In this document: piece after piece, positions 12,001 through 24,000 of the stretch
Numbering within the stretch: the stretch's first letter is position 1
Layout: each line of letters starts with the position of its first letter
DNA from: Nereocystis luetkeana
Taxonomy: Eukaryota; Sar; Phaeophyceae; Laminariales; Laminariaceae
Reading direction: 5' to 3'
Length of the DNA stretch: 64,000 bases
Assembly (NCBI GenBank): GCA_031213475.1
Contig: JARUPZ010000030.1
Coordinates: 5,697,661-5,761,660, forward strand
Notes under the pieces: generated by a model
What the model was told of the DNA's origin: nothing
Databases searched by the model: none
What the model saw: the letters and a program-made list of their open reading frames with translations, nothing else
Program-made: the position numbers and the translations under genes

Positions 12001-15000
12001 CGAGCACACCCCCGTCGATTCTCCGAAGCATGACGGCGTGGTCGAGCGGCGAATTGCGATGACGCTGGAGCTTGCAATGGCGTCCCGCCTGGAGGCCCCC
12101 CGCCTGTTCGGCGATGCAAGGATGCCGGCGACGCAGCCCCTTTGGGCTGAGTCCTGCGTGTACGCGAGCGACGTCATCAACATGACGGCAAGGGTGAGGG
12201 ACAAGCCGGAAATGCACTCGCCGTACCGCAAATTTTACGGGAGAGCACCGTTAGCGCGGCTGCTCCCATTTTTGAAGCCAGGTTTCCACCACGTCAGGAG
12301 GAGCTTGAAGACCGAGCCGAAGGCGGAGGCTTGTTTCTACCTCAACGGCGGCAACCACCACGCAGCTGACTGCAGCAAGATTCTGCTGGCATCTGGCCGG
12401 AGGTCGTTCTCCCGCGACGTCACTTGGGAGCACCCGAGGAAGCCGTTTGTGGGGTTGCTGCCTTCGGAGGAGGAGAGCTTCCCGCCGCCGCCGTTGCCGT
12501 CACCACCGCCCCCGGGTACGCCGGAGCCTCTGAGAGGCCCTGACGTATGGCCCGGATTACCGTCCCCATCCCCACTGCTGCCGCCGCTACCGCCGTCATC
12601 ACCGCCGCTACCGCCGCTACCGCCGCCGCCGTCGCCGTCGCCACCGCCCCCGCCGTCACCGTCGCCGTCGCTGCCGCCGTCATCGTCACCGCCGCCGCCA
12701 CTGCCACCGTCACCGCCACCGCCGTCGCCACCGCCGCCGCCGCCGCCGTCGCCGCCGAGATCATCGCCGTCGCCGCCGCAGCAGTCATCGCAGCCACAGC
12801 TTTCGCAGCTTGCTGCCCGGGAACTGGGTTCTTATATCCCGGACCCGGAGGATGGCGACGTACTGAGGGGGCGGACCAGGGGGGAGACTGCACGGCACCA
12901 GGAAGGTGGTGGCGGTGTGCAGGGTGGTCGGACAGTGGGGGAAGCTGTACGGCACCCGGAGGAAGGGGACGTACTGAGGGGGCGGACAAGGGGGGAGACT
13001 GCACGGCACCAGGAGGGTGGTGGCGGTGTGCAGGGTGGTCGGACAGTGGGGGAAGCTGGACGACACCCGGAGGAAGGGGACGTTCTGAGGGGGCGGACAG
13101 GAGGGGAGACCGCGCGGAACCGCGAGGCTATGGGGCATGGGCTGTTATCCCTGATGGCAGCACGGGAAGGTATAGGCCATGTACTTTTCCACCAAGCCCC
13201 ACCGCGCGAGAATCCTCCCCTTCCCACGCGCCCGGCAAGCGAGCTTTCGACGCCGAACTCGTATGCTGAAGCGTGTGTAGACGAGTATTCGACGATCTGG
13301 AGGCAGGCGATGGACAAGGAATATCATGGACTGGCGGACGCGGGGACGTTTGGAGCGACGTAGCAACCAGAGGGGCTCAACGTCATCTCGGCGAAGTGGG
13401 TGTTCGCCTGGAAGTCCAACGAGCATGGTGATGTGGTGCGGGCGAAAGCAAGGCTGGTGGCACGAGGTTTCAAGCAGCGTGAGGGTATTGATTTCTTTGA
13501 GACTTTTGCTCCGACCCCTGCAGCGTCTTGTTTCCGTTTGTTGGGTGCCGTTGCGTGCGAGTTGGGTCTGGATTTGTGTCATTTTGATGCTGAGCAAGCG
13601 TTCGTGCAGTCGAGTTTGGATGAGGATGTTTTCATGCGACTGCCCCCTGGCTGCGGCGAAATGTCCGGTAAGGTAGTCAGGTTGAACCGCAGTCTCTATG
13701 GCTTGAAGCAAGCGTCGAGGTCGTGGCACAACCACCTTCTCACTCACATGAAGAGTCTAGGCTTTGAGCAGAGCCCCGCTGATGCGTGTGTCATGAGGTT
13801 GGTCGAGCCGGGCTCTGTCTCCATAGTAACAGTGGTTCATGTGGATGATATTTTTGCTGTAGGGCGCAAGGCTAGGTGCGATCAGTTCTGTGAAGACCTG
13901 AACAACCTTGTTCCGATCAACAATCTGGGCGAGTTGCGGTGGTATGCTGGTTGTTGTTTTTCGAGGGATTGGGATGCTGGTACTTTAACGATTTCGCAGC
14001 AGGCGTTCGCTGAAAGGACCGCGGCGAGGTTTGGTGTTAGTTCTGGGAGGAATAATCCGCTTTCGACTGGTGTGAAGCTCGAAGAGTTCGACGAGAATGA
14101 AACCGTGGGTGATTGGCCTTTCCGCGAGTTGGTGGGGTGCTTGATGTGGCTTGCGAGCCAAACACGACCGGATATTGCGAACGCGGTGAGGGCGGTAGCG
14201 AGGTACACGAATAGGCCGAGGGAAGTACACTGGGAGACAGCGGTCGGTATTTTAGAGTATGTTTTTTCTACGAGTGATTTCGGCATTACGTTTCAGAAGG
14301 GTAGCGGGCTTGAACTGGTAGCGTTTGCGGATGCGGACTACGCCAACAAAGCCACTGACAGGAGGTCAGTTTCAGGTGGGGCTATCATGTGTGCTGGGGC
14401 GTGTGTGTGCTGGTTTTCTAGGACGCAGAAATGCGTTACGCTCTCGACCACTAAGGCTGAATATGTAGCACTAGCAGACACTATCAAGGAGGCGATGTTC
14501 TTGCGCTAGGTTTGAAGTTTCATTTTTCCGGGGTTTGGGGAGCGATGCATTACGGTTTTCGAGGATAACGAGGGGGCAAGGCACCTGGCACAAAACCCAG
14601 TGTGCACGTCGAATTCCAAGCACATCGACGTTCGACACCACTTTTTGCGAGAGCTTATTTCCAAGGGGGAGTTTGTTATTACCCATGTAGAATCGGAGGA
14701 GCAGCGTGCAGACTTCTTAACAAAGCCGCTCAACAACATGGTTTTTCGTGACCACCGGGGTTTTCTGATGAACCTTTGACGCCTTGTTTCCGAGATGTTT
14801 TATTTTATTTTTTTGAGTGAAGAATGTGTTTGAACTATAAAATCGTTTTGTTTCTGGTAATGGATTTTGAGGGGTTTTTTTTGGTGTTTTCCGAGTGGTC
14901 GCAACGTCAATTAATTTTCTAGTGGGGAAACCTATGTGCTATCTCGCATTACCGTCGCGATCTGTGTATCTATGGCGGGAGTAGGGGATAAGGGGAGACT

Positions 15001-18000
15001 CTTGTCCGGAGGAACGGGGTTCCTCGCGATCTCTGGCATTAAGTTTCTTGACTTGATCTCATTTTGATTGGCATGACCACTCCTGTGGTATTTTTCTGAT
15101 GATACGTGTGAGTTAGGTTTTTGATAAGGCTGAAGTGAGACTAGGAAGCGCCTGGGGGCGTGTGCGGTCCACATGAAAGTGTTTTCTGACGAGGGAAGGT
15201 CTGGATAGTAATTCGGAAATTGAGAGAGAGGTCGGTAGGACTGAAGAGACACTGATATATTTGAATCAATTCCGCGGAAAATGCCGTTTTACGTGGCTGA
15301 ATCCGAGAAGAATGCCGTTTTACCTGGCATTGGATTTCGGTATTTTTCTATGTTTGCAACAGAGAGAGGCTATGGATTTGAGCATTTGAATACTGGTTTG
15401 AGAATTTGAGTGTTGATTCGAGAATTTGATTCTTGAGTCACATATTTTGGGTGTTTGAGTTTCTGAAGTTCATATGAGTTGGTCATAAAGAAGAGATATA
15501 TCGACCCAGCGAAGTCGTACATTGGGACAATGTTACCGACCTGGGGAGATATTGAAGTATGGTCCGGGTATAGTGAGCAGGGGGGACATTGACTGTGCTC
15601 AATAGACACGACGTAGATGTTTCATTTAGTATCAGGGAGTCCCATATTTTGATGTGGGATTATAAGAGCGGGAGATTTATTGTGCCTGCAACGTGATGGA
15701 TAATCACGTGGATGCGCCGCCACCTGCTGTCACTCGACAGCACGGATACGTAATAATATATATAAGAGAAGTTCCGTGTTATTGTCTGGAGTCAACCACG
15801 CGTTCCCGTGCCAGCTGCGTCTATACCTTTAGAGATCAATCAACAGATCTGTACTACATATGCAGATCCTGCACAACAACACCTCACAACGGCAGGTGAG
15901 GAACTATATCATCGACAGATAGACAGATCACGATATGTTTGGTCTGATAGATCATTATCTGTCTGGTCTGTCAGAGGTGTGTACCCGCTCTAAAGAGGTA
16001 CAGTATACAGTACCCTTTTTGGGTGAGGTGTCAAGTAAGACACTTGTATTCGGCCGTAACAGTTACGGTAACAGCGGTACGAAAGAACTGCAGCGCTGAG
16101 AGGTCGTTTTCCCCCCCCCCGGCAAACCTTTTGAGCCGGTTATCGTTACCAGGAAAACACACACACCCGCGCACACTACGGGCTGGCGCATCTCTCGTGC
16201 CCAAGGTCTTTCAAACCAAAAGTTCGGGACGGTGTACAAAAACAAAGGCGGAAATCGAACAGCGGCGCGTGAAAGGATTCTAACTCGCTAGCCGGCTATA
16301 CCTTGGATGGGCGCGGCAAGGACATTGCCACTCCGAACTGCGCAAGCCCGCTGTAGTTTTTTCGGCGGATAGTTGATCTATCTGTTGGTCGAAAAAAGCA
16401 GCGTGTGTCAGGGCTACCCAACCGAGGCCTCTCGCCTCTTTAGAACAGCACTCCGTTTGTGTTGTCTTCACATTGAGGACAAAACCAAACAAATTGGAGT
16501 CAGGTTTCGACTACATGTACAGTGCGGCAGTGCAAAGGGTTTAGGACAGCTCCAAGCGAACACGCATTTCATGGCGCGCGCGCGGGGGGGGGGGGGGGGG
16601 GCGTGTTTTTCGGTACTTGGCGGCTAATCTTGAGGGCCCACCTGATAGGCTCTGCCATTCCAAGACGGTATCCGTCCCCTCGACTCGTTGGTCTCCGCCC
16701 CAATCGATAGCCCGTTCACAGAGTCTCCCTTTTCCTTCGACCACTTGGCCAGCCCAGCGAACAGCCCCTCCGTCTTCTTCTCCGGGCCGCAGCGCGTCAC
16801 TTGCTCGCGCACTCTAACAAGCCGGCGCCACCGAGGCCAAGGCAAGACAGACACACACAATATAAGAACGGGGGGGCATAATATAAATCAGTACCCACCA
16901 TGAACCCAAAAAATGCTGTATCCCCCTATCTTTACACGCCGTGTGACATACCATGTTTGGTTCTGGTTAATATAATATGTTTCCCCCTTAAAGTACTACT
17001 ACGAGGTAATAGTACTATGAAGTACTATTAATATTAGTACTATAATATACAGTACTATTATAGTAGTACCAGCAGCACTAACACTAATATTAGTACAGTA
17101 GTACCAGGTACTAACTATTGTAGCACCCATACTATTAATAATACTGATAGTACTTACTGTAGTACTAACAGTACTACAGATACTAAAAGTACACTACGGC
17201 TGCCACGGTACAAGTCTAAATCACGGGACACAATAGTAATCAGGGCCCATCATATGCCCAAAACCAATATATTCCAGTATTTCTACGGGACTATAGCAAT
17301 TAGGACGTAATATTGGTAGTAAAAATAGGTAAATACATACCGGTAGTTTTTTGTGTGTACCATAGGTCCTATTAACTATAGGTCCCCCGTAAAAATAATA
17401 TTTGGTCCTGATTACTCTGTTCTCCCGTAATACGTAGCGCCTCAAGTTTCTTAAGGCCTCCTCGGGCAACCCTTTCAGCACTGCAGCCCACATAGAATTC
17501 GAGTGGTTTGAACCGAAAACGGGACTGCAGTACTAACGGTCCTACTATTACGGGGGGTCATAGTTAACAGGACCAAATATTGTTAGTAAAAATGGTTAAA
17601 CATATAGGTTTTTATCTGTACCATAGGTCCTGTTAACTATGGTCCCCCGTAATAGTAAAACGCTTTTCACCGGGCTTTAGGAGGAAACAAAAACAAGCCT
17701 AGCCCGACAAAACACCTCACGGGTTGGGTATTCAACGACTCATGACAGTATCATGTAGAACATTCGTGGGATTCCAATCGTCTAGGTTAGCTCCGGAGCT
17801 GTGGAAACCCGGCAGTCAAAAACGCTGTGGCCAAAACAGTGCACTTATATTCCTGGCCAGAGAGGTATGAAATACCTGGTAGGTACAGTATGATCAATCG
17901 AACGAGCTAACACCGAAAGTTCAACAGAGGTTTACAAAACAAAACAAAACAAAACAACAGAGGCTGTCAAACAAAACAGAGGAGGAGGGAGCGGCGGGGC

Positions 18001-21000
18001 GGACACCGTCACAGGGGTGAAGTGCAACACCAAAGGGCCCGAACAAACGCCTCAACAGCCCTCTAGGACCTCCCTGCAAGACCGGACCGGGTGGGCTATG
18101 TCTGGCGGCTGACAGCATATCTTGCATTTCTCTGCAGTGCTGTGTCGCGACCGACGGCGACCGATGCTTGGAATATCGTGTCTTCGATGTCCCTGAAAAA
18201 AAACTTACGTCTGTCTTTTTGAGCACACAACTTTACAAATATCTGGTTGATTACGTCTTCTGTTTTTTTTTCATCCCTTTAAGATTCGAGCTCCCATTTG
18301 AGAGACAACTTTTTGCCTGCAAATAGCCTTGGGATATGTGCTACCGCCCAGTGCGGTACTAAAAGAGTATACGAGTACGAGTATACCTTTAGACTTCAGA
18401 CCACGCATCCCAAGCTATTGATAGTACAGCAGTGGGGACAACGAGCTTGGGACAATTAAAAGAGTGGGGAATCATTTTTGCAGAGAACACAGCCGTATGC
18501 TACTATTACGGGGGCCATAGTTAACAGGACCAAATATTGTTGGTAAAAATGGTTAAACATATAGGTTTTCATGTGTACCATAGGTCCTGTTAACTATGGT
18601 CCCCCGTAATAATATAACTCTGGATGAAAATATAAGGTGCGTTCAATATTCATATCAGAGTTCAAACGTGGATTATATTCACTATCAGAGTCCGACAGGG
18701 GATTACATAATACTGCTGTAGTGCTGTAAGTAGTAAAAAAGGGTCGTATGATACAATGCAAGCCTATTCAGGGATGACTCAACAGGGTTTATACCGCTAT
18801 ATATAGTCGGACCCGAGGCTATCGTTAGCCCTTCAACCCTTTTACTACTGCACTGTTCAATGCTAATTTTAGTAGTATGAACCTAAATTATGCTTCAATT
18901 CCGAGAGTTTTGTGCCCACAACCTTAGTGCTGTCCTTAAAGTCTAAAGGGATTACCGTACGAGGTACAAGATACTGCTATCATAGAGAGTAAACGAGGCC
19001 CGCGTGCGCGTGTTTCAACCTCAAAATTTGGCGAGCGTGCGCAGTAAATTGCCTGTGCCTGACGACAACCAATTTTCCACCAATCAGAAAATAAAAAAAA
19101 ATCAGAAGATCGAAAATTCGTGTGAAAAAAAAAGAAGATTGCCAATGGGAAAACTGCGAGCGGGAAGCGCCTTTCTCTCTCGGCGTCTAAAGTATAACAT
19201 GTGCCGTGTTCCTCACCTATCTGCGTCCGCGCCAATAAGCACCCCGTGCAACGCTTCGTGGAAGTGGCCATCGGCAGCATCCTCGCCTTGTCGCTCGTCA
19301 AGAGCCTGGTTGGTCACACCAAGTGTTTGCGGGTCAGTGGAAACTCAGGCATCGCTGGGGAGATGAAGCATTTCTTACCACTATATACGTCCCGCAACAT
19401 AAAGAATGTTTTAATTCAATGTCAGTAGTAAAACGGTCTTTACAGTTCGGGGCAGAATGGTACCGATATCGTATTGCTTTTAGTACCGCAGTCCCGTTGG
19501 GGAGACAAACCACCCATACTCCAAATACGTTCTCCCCAAAAACGGGACTGCAGTACTATTAATACCAGTCCTAACAAAGGGTTGACAGTACAGAAACACG
19601 TCACCAGAGTCACCGACGAAAAATTAGGAGAGGTTAGTTTACCCTCCCCCGGCCCGACCTGCAGCGAACACGCTATACACTGTAGTGAGGTACGTAGCGT
19701 TGGTCTTTTTGATATGCCAAGCACCAAACACAAGCTGTTTCGTTGAAAACAACACTTTATGACCGAGTTCTGCAGGGTAGGTTTCATACGAAGGCGCCTC
19801 ATCATCATCGTTCGCCGAAAACGTCGTCATCCTGGAGACAAACGGCCGCGGCGTCGTCAGAGAGCCAAAGAAAAAACGCCTCTCCACCCCCCTTCCCGAG
19901 TTTCAGCCGTCAACAGGGGCGTCTCCCCGTGCCCAGAGAACCGGGACACTCTTGCCCAAGTTCGTCGGCTTCTGCGTGCGAGCAAAAGACCTCGCCCCAA
20001 AGGACCGCTCACCTGGGCGCTCAGCTCCTCCAGACACGCGTCCATGTCCCCCCGAACGTGGCTAATGTAGGGAAAGTTGTACTGGAGCAGCATCAGCACG
20101 AACCGCGCCACCTGCACGTCCTCCTCCCTCCCTATCTCCTCCCCCTCCCTCTCCTCGGGGCTTGCTGGTCCCCGCGACAACGCCCTCGAAAAGCCTCCCA
20201 TCCAGTTGAAACCTCCGTCTTTGTTGTCTCGCGAAGCCGTCGCATCGGACTTCACCGACAAGCTTCCGTCGCTAGCGCGGTCTCCCTTGGTGTTGATTTC
20301 GCTCAAGGCAGCTGTACCTCCGGGGGAGTCACCCTTGGACGTCGGCCTGAGGCCCATCGCTTCTCCGCTGAGGTCGGAGGGGGCGGTATTCTTGCGCTGG
20401 CCGATGTCTCCCCCCGCCCCCACCAAACAGAAGTGCGCCACGCCCTTGTCAAGAGACACGGAAAAAAAGCGAGCAGCGGTGCGCCAACATGTTTTCAACT
20501 CTGACGTGCAGCATGCTTCATGAAGGATGCGCACCTCGGACAGACCTTGATAAACTGCTGTATACCACGTATCATCTGCTGTAGGCCCTCACCCATCGTT
20601 TTATCACAGACTGTACAGAGTGTATCCGCGTAGTACATATCCAACCCAGGGAACATGGGCTAGTTCACGCAGAATATGAGCTACGATATAATAGGAGATG
20701 AGGAATACATCTGCCTCGGAAGATCTACTGTAGTTCATCACGTAGAAATCGAGTGTGATCTATCTGATCTGCCTGAGCTGTGGTATGCCGTCATTCCATG
20801 GCCACGGGGGCAACCACTCGGTCCTGCCGGACAGAAGCCCGGCCACCGACGGCACCGCGGACCGAAAAAAACAACACCACCGAAACACCCCGGACTGGTT
20901 CTGTGGGTATCGTATCGTTTTTTTCCGATAAATCGATATATCAAAATGTAAAATATCGAACGTTTCGATGTATCGCATCGAATGGATTTCGCCCTACATT

Positions 21001-24000
21001 CCGTGGCACCCCGGTGATTTCAATGCCGATACTGAACGAAAACTATCGACGTATCCACTACGTATCGCAGTGCTCGATACCGATCTGATTTATCGTCGAT
21101 CGGTACCTCCTCGAACTCCATCGTATCGTCTGATATTTGTTATCGATAGGTTATCCAACTCGATTCTCGTCCGATACTATTAATATCAATAGCGTTTTCG
21201 GTATCTTCTCGAACTCGATTTTCGGTCAACATCTATAAAACTACCCCCGACCCTCTCCGCCCCCTAGCCCCGGCCGCGAGTCCCCACCTGAAGGGGCATG
21301 AACTCCTTCAGCTTAGCGTCCAGATCATCGGGCGACACCAGCAGGTCCGGGTTGAGGTGCAGCGCGGGCGCCAGTCGGCAAGCGTCGAACGCTTGCCTCG
21401 GGCGGCAGTCCACAATTATGTACTGCCGGTGTCCCCGCAGCGAGCGCATTGCCGCGCGCTCCGCTATCCTCTGCGGGCTCGCCGGGCTGCGTCCTCTAGC
21501 CCCGCTGCGTGGCGGGGATGCGAGAGCCCGACTACCTTTCCCGTGGCCCCCCACTGCACCGATGCCGTCTTCGGGGACCGAGTCCGCGTCGGACTCCTGG
21601 TCCAGCTGACGGTGGGGGTTCTTGTGCAAGATGTACGATATCAACTCTTCCGCGGACACCGGGATGCACGACGACACTTGGAGCGTGTTCAGGACAAGGT
21701 TCATCTGGCTCTGCGGCGGATGGCGTGTTTTCGGCGACAGGGGCACCAAGAAAGCGGGGGTTTCCGGTGAGTAGGCGGCGTTCGCGAACGACTTTTGACA
21801 TAAGGGGGTATATCCAGAGATCAAGCCACCATGCCCCCTTATGTGTTGAGTGACGAAAGGCATGGTGGCTTGATTCATACGAAACCCTAACCGCGCTGAA
21901 GATGCGCGGGGACGGAACACGGCTTCCAGGCCTTGACTAGCTACAGTAGCACAGGACACGCCCGATACCCGATGGTAAGAGGCAGCAGACGGAGAGCCTC
22001 TTCACCCACTTAGGCCTTAAGGACTCCACTCCCGTTGTGGGGACATTTCACTTGGAATTAGAGTCAGATTTAGTAGCAGCAAGTGTCTGTACACTGCACT
22101 ACAGTAGTAAAACACGTAACCATCGCGTCGCGTAGCAATCCCCAAGACTGTCGCAGCGATCAACCGCCGCCCACCCGCCAAATCACCAACCTACCCACCC
22201 TCCACTCTGCGCCCAGCCTTTTGAGGCGATCCCAACACCGCGCTCCGTACACAGTGGCATCGTGTGCAGTACATACCTGGCTGAGGTTGGCATAGAGGGC
22301 CGACCGCAGGATCTTCCGGAACGACTTGGGTGTGTTGAGCATGAGGTCCTTCGCCGTGCGCAAGAGCGCCCGCAGCTCCTCTACCGACCGCATGCCTACC
22401 GACAGCCTACACATCGTCTCCGGAAGATTCGCCTCTTCCGCCTGCAATCGGTGAATCAGATTACACAACGCGAAGCCAAGTTCGTTAGTTTGCCCGTTCG
22501 TTGAAATCGAAAAGCGACAATCGAAAATGGAAAATCTAAACTTAAAAAGCGAAAAGCGAAACATTGAAAACCCAAAAATCCAAAACGAAAAATTAAAATC
22601 CAAAAATCCAAAATCCAGAATCCAAAATCGTGGAACAAGCCACTGCCCTCCACCGGGGTGGGGACAAAGGCCCGGGGAATCAACCTTTTGAAGACTGAAC
22701 CCATCTATGGAGGGGAAATACTTGGAACTATTGCGGGACAAGTTTTGCAGTACTGAACGGGTTAAGGGGGGATCGCCGTCGAGCGCAGCAAACGCAACAA
22801 AGCTGTCGCGAGGGGTGCCGCGCTGCCGCACGTAGAACCACCGCCAAGCCTCGTCGCTATGGAGGGCTGTCTTTGAAGGGCTACCTTTTGAAGGGCTACG
22901 GTTTAAAGGGTCGCCCCTTGAAGGGCTGCCCTTTGGAGGGCTAAGGGGGGAGCAAAGGGCCTCAGACCATCTCGTCACCTGTAGGATGACGCCGGCATTG
23001 CCGATGACGAAGGCCAGCACAACGAAGTGGTGCAAAGCAGGGTCTCCCCAGTACAGGTACACGTCCCACACCTGCTTCCAGAGGAGACACATGTCAAAAG
23101 CGATCGGAAGTCGAGCAAGCTCGATGACAATGCAAGCGGAACCGACAACTACCAAAAAACGTGCTGCGTCAAGAGCGTGGTTGTTCGACATTTTTGAGAT
23201 TATTCGCTCTGTACGGTTGCGAAATTCGCCCCGCCAGAGAGGTTTGTAGAATAGGCTAATACTGGGCATCACCAATTTGGAGCTCAATCACCAGCGACAA
23301 CAGAGAGCGTATTTGTGCCGAATCGAATCCAGCACTGCTTCAGCCTCGCCTCTACATGCACATGATTCGAAACAGTGCTTGCGGCAATCACGCCGTCTGC
23401 GCTTACCTCGTACAGTCTCTCGAGGTCGAGGCTGTTCGAAAAAAGGGTCAAAAACCACGGCGTAGCGTACAGTTCCGGCTGCAGCTGGTACTGGTCCAGA
23501 AACCGACATAGCCGTGGGTGGTGGTACAGGAGGAGGAGGCGGAAGAGCCTGAAGCAGATCTGCATTAAACGGCATGCGACAGGGGCAGATGTTCAGCAAG
23601 AAATCAGGAAACCCTACTGGCGAACGGGGTGTCCGGAAACAAGCGCGTCGGTTTCCTACACGTATAAAGAGGAAGCCGACGGAACAGCATCACGCGGTGT
23701 GCCAGGCCTTATGGAAGAGGCTGAAGGACGTCCTGTTCACGTTACTTAAGCAGGGAAACAGGGCGCATTCCCCCTTCCCCCGAGGTAATCGGTTTCCTTA
23801 TAGCGCCCTTCCAGTATCCATCAGCAGCTACAAGATATTACGGGTCGCGCCACGTCAAGAGGCAATCAAAATCTCATGGGTCGGGTCAGGTCACCGTGAC
23901 CCAACGACCCGAACCGACGCGATCCACGAGGTTTGACCTGGCCCGTGAGTAGACCTATTTTATCTCGTCCAACGATTATACGCAATGCGAGTTCCCTCCC

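Larger units (their letters stand above)
11000..14779 (+). pseudogene. pol: Copia pol: protease, integrase, reverse transcriptase, RNase H (interrupted)
   Basis: One frame runs from about 11000 to the TGA at 14777-14779. Protease shows the active-site motif VADSGATFHV (about 11149-11178). The pre-integrase zinc region has a C-x2-C (CAGC). Integrase has FVDLSG, DDYSR, RSDNGTEF and VVERR, consistent with the D-D-E triad. A proline-rich linker and a 111-bp tandem repeat precede reverse transcriptase, which has KARLVARGFKQREG, FDAEQAF, LYGLKQASR and HVDDIFAVG, where most Copia elements have YVDD. RNase H has FADADYANKATDRRS, LSTTKAEYVAL, and a tail ITVFEDNEGARHL to DFLTKPL. Breaks: TAG at 13361-13363, TAG at 14507-14509 and TGA at 14513-14515. 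Confidence 0.9.
8829..15845 (+). mobile_element. Ty1/Copia LTR retrotransposon inside intron 9 of the TBC1D23-like gene
   Basis: The 7017-bp element has 252-bp direct LTRs (8829-9080 and 15594-15845), each starting TGTGCTC and ending AATCAACA. I count 7 mismatches between them (about 97% identity). Internal order is gag, zinc knuckle, protease, integrase, reverse transcriptase, RNase H, which is the Copia order. A purine tract (AGCAGGGGGGACATT) precedes the 3' LTR. Five bases outside each LTR (TTAAC and GATCT) do not match, so no target-site duplication is visible. The reading frame has in-frame stops and at least three shifts, so this copy looks non-autonomous unless some breaks are assembly errors. 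It is antisense to the host gene. Confidence 0.95.

Noticed and set aside
12420..13317. Alanine/valine-rich and proline-rich minus-strand frames
   Set aside because: They are shadows of the CCG-rich linker and 111-bp repeat in Copia pol.
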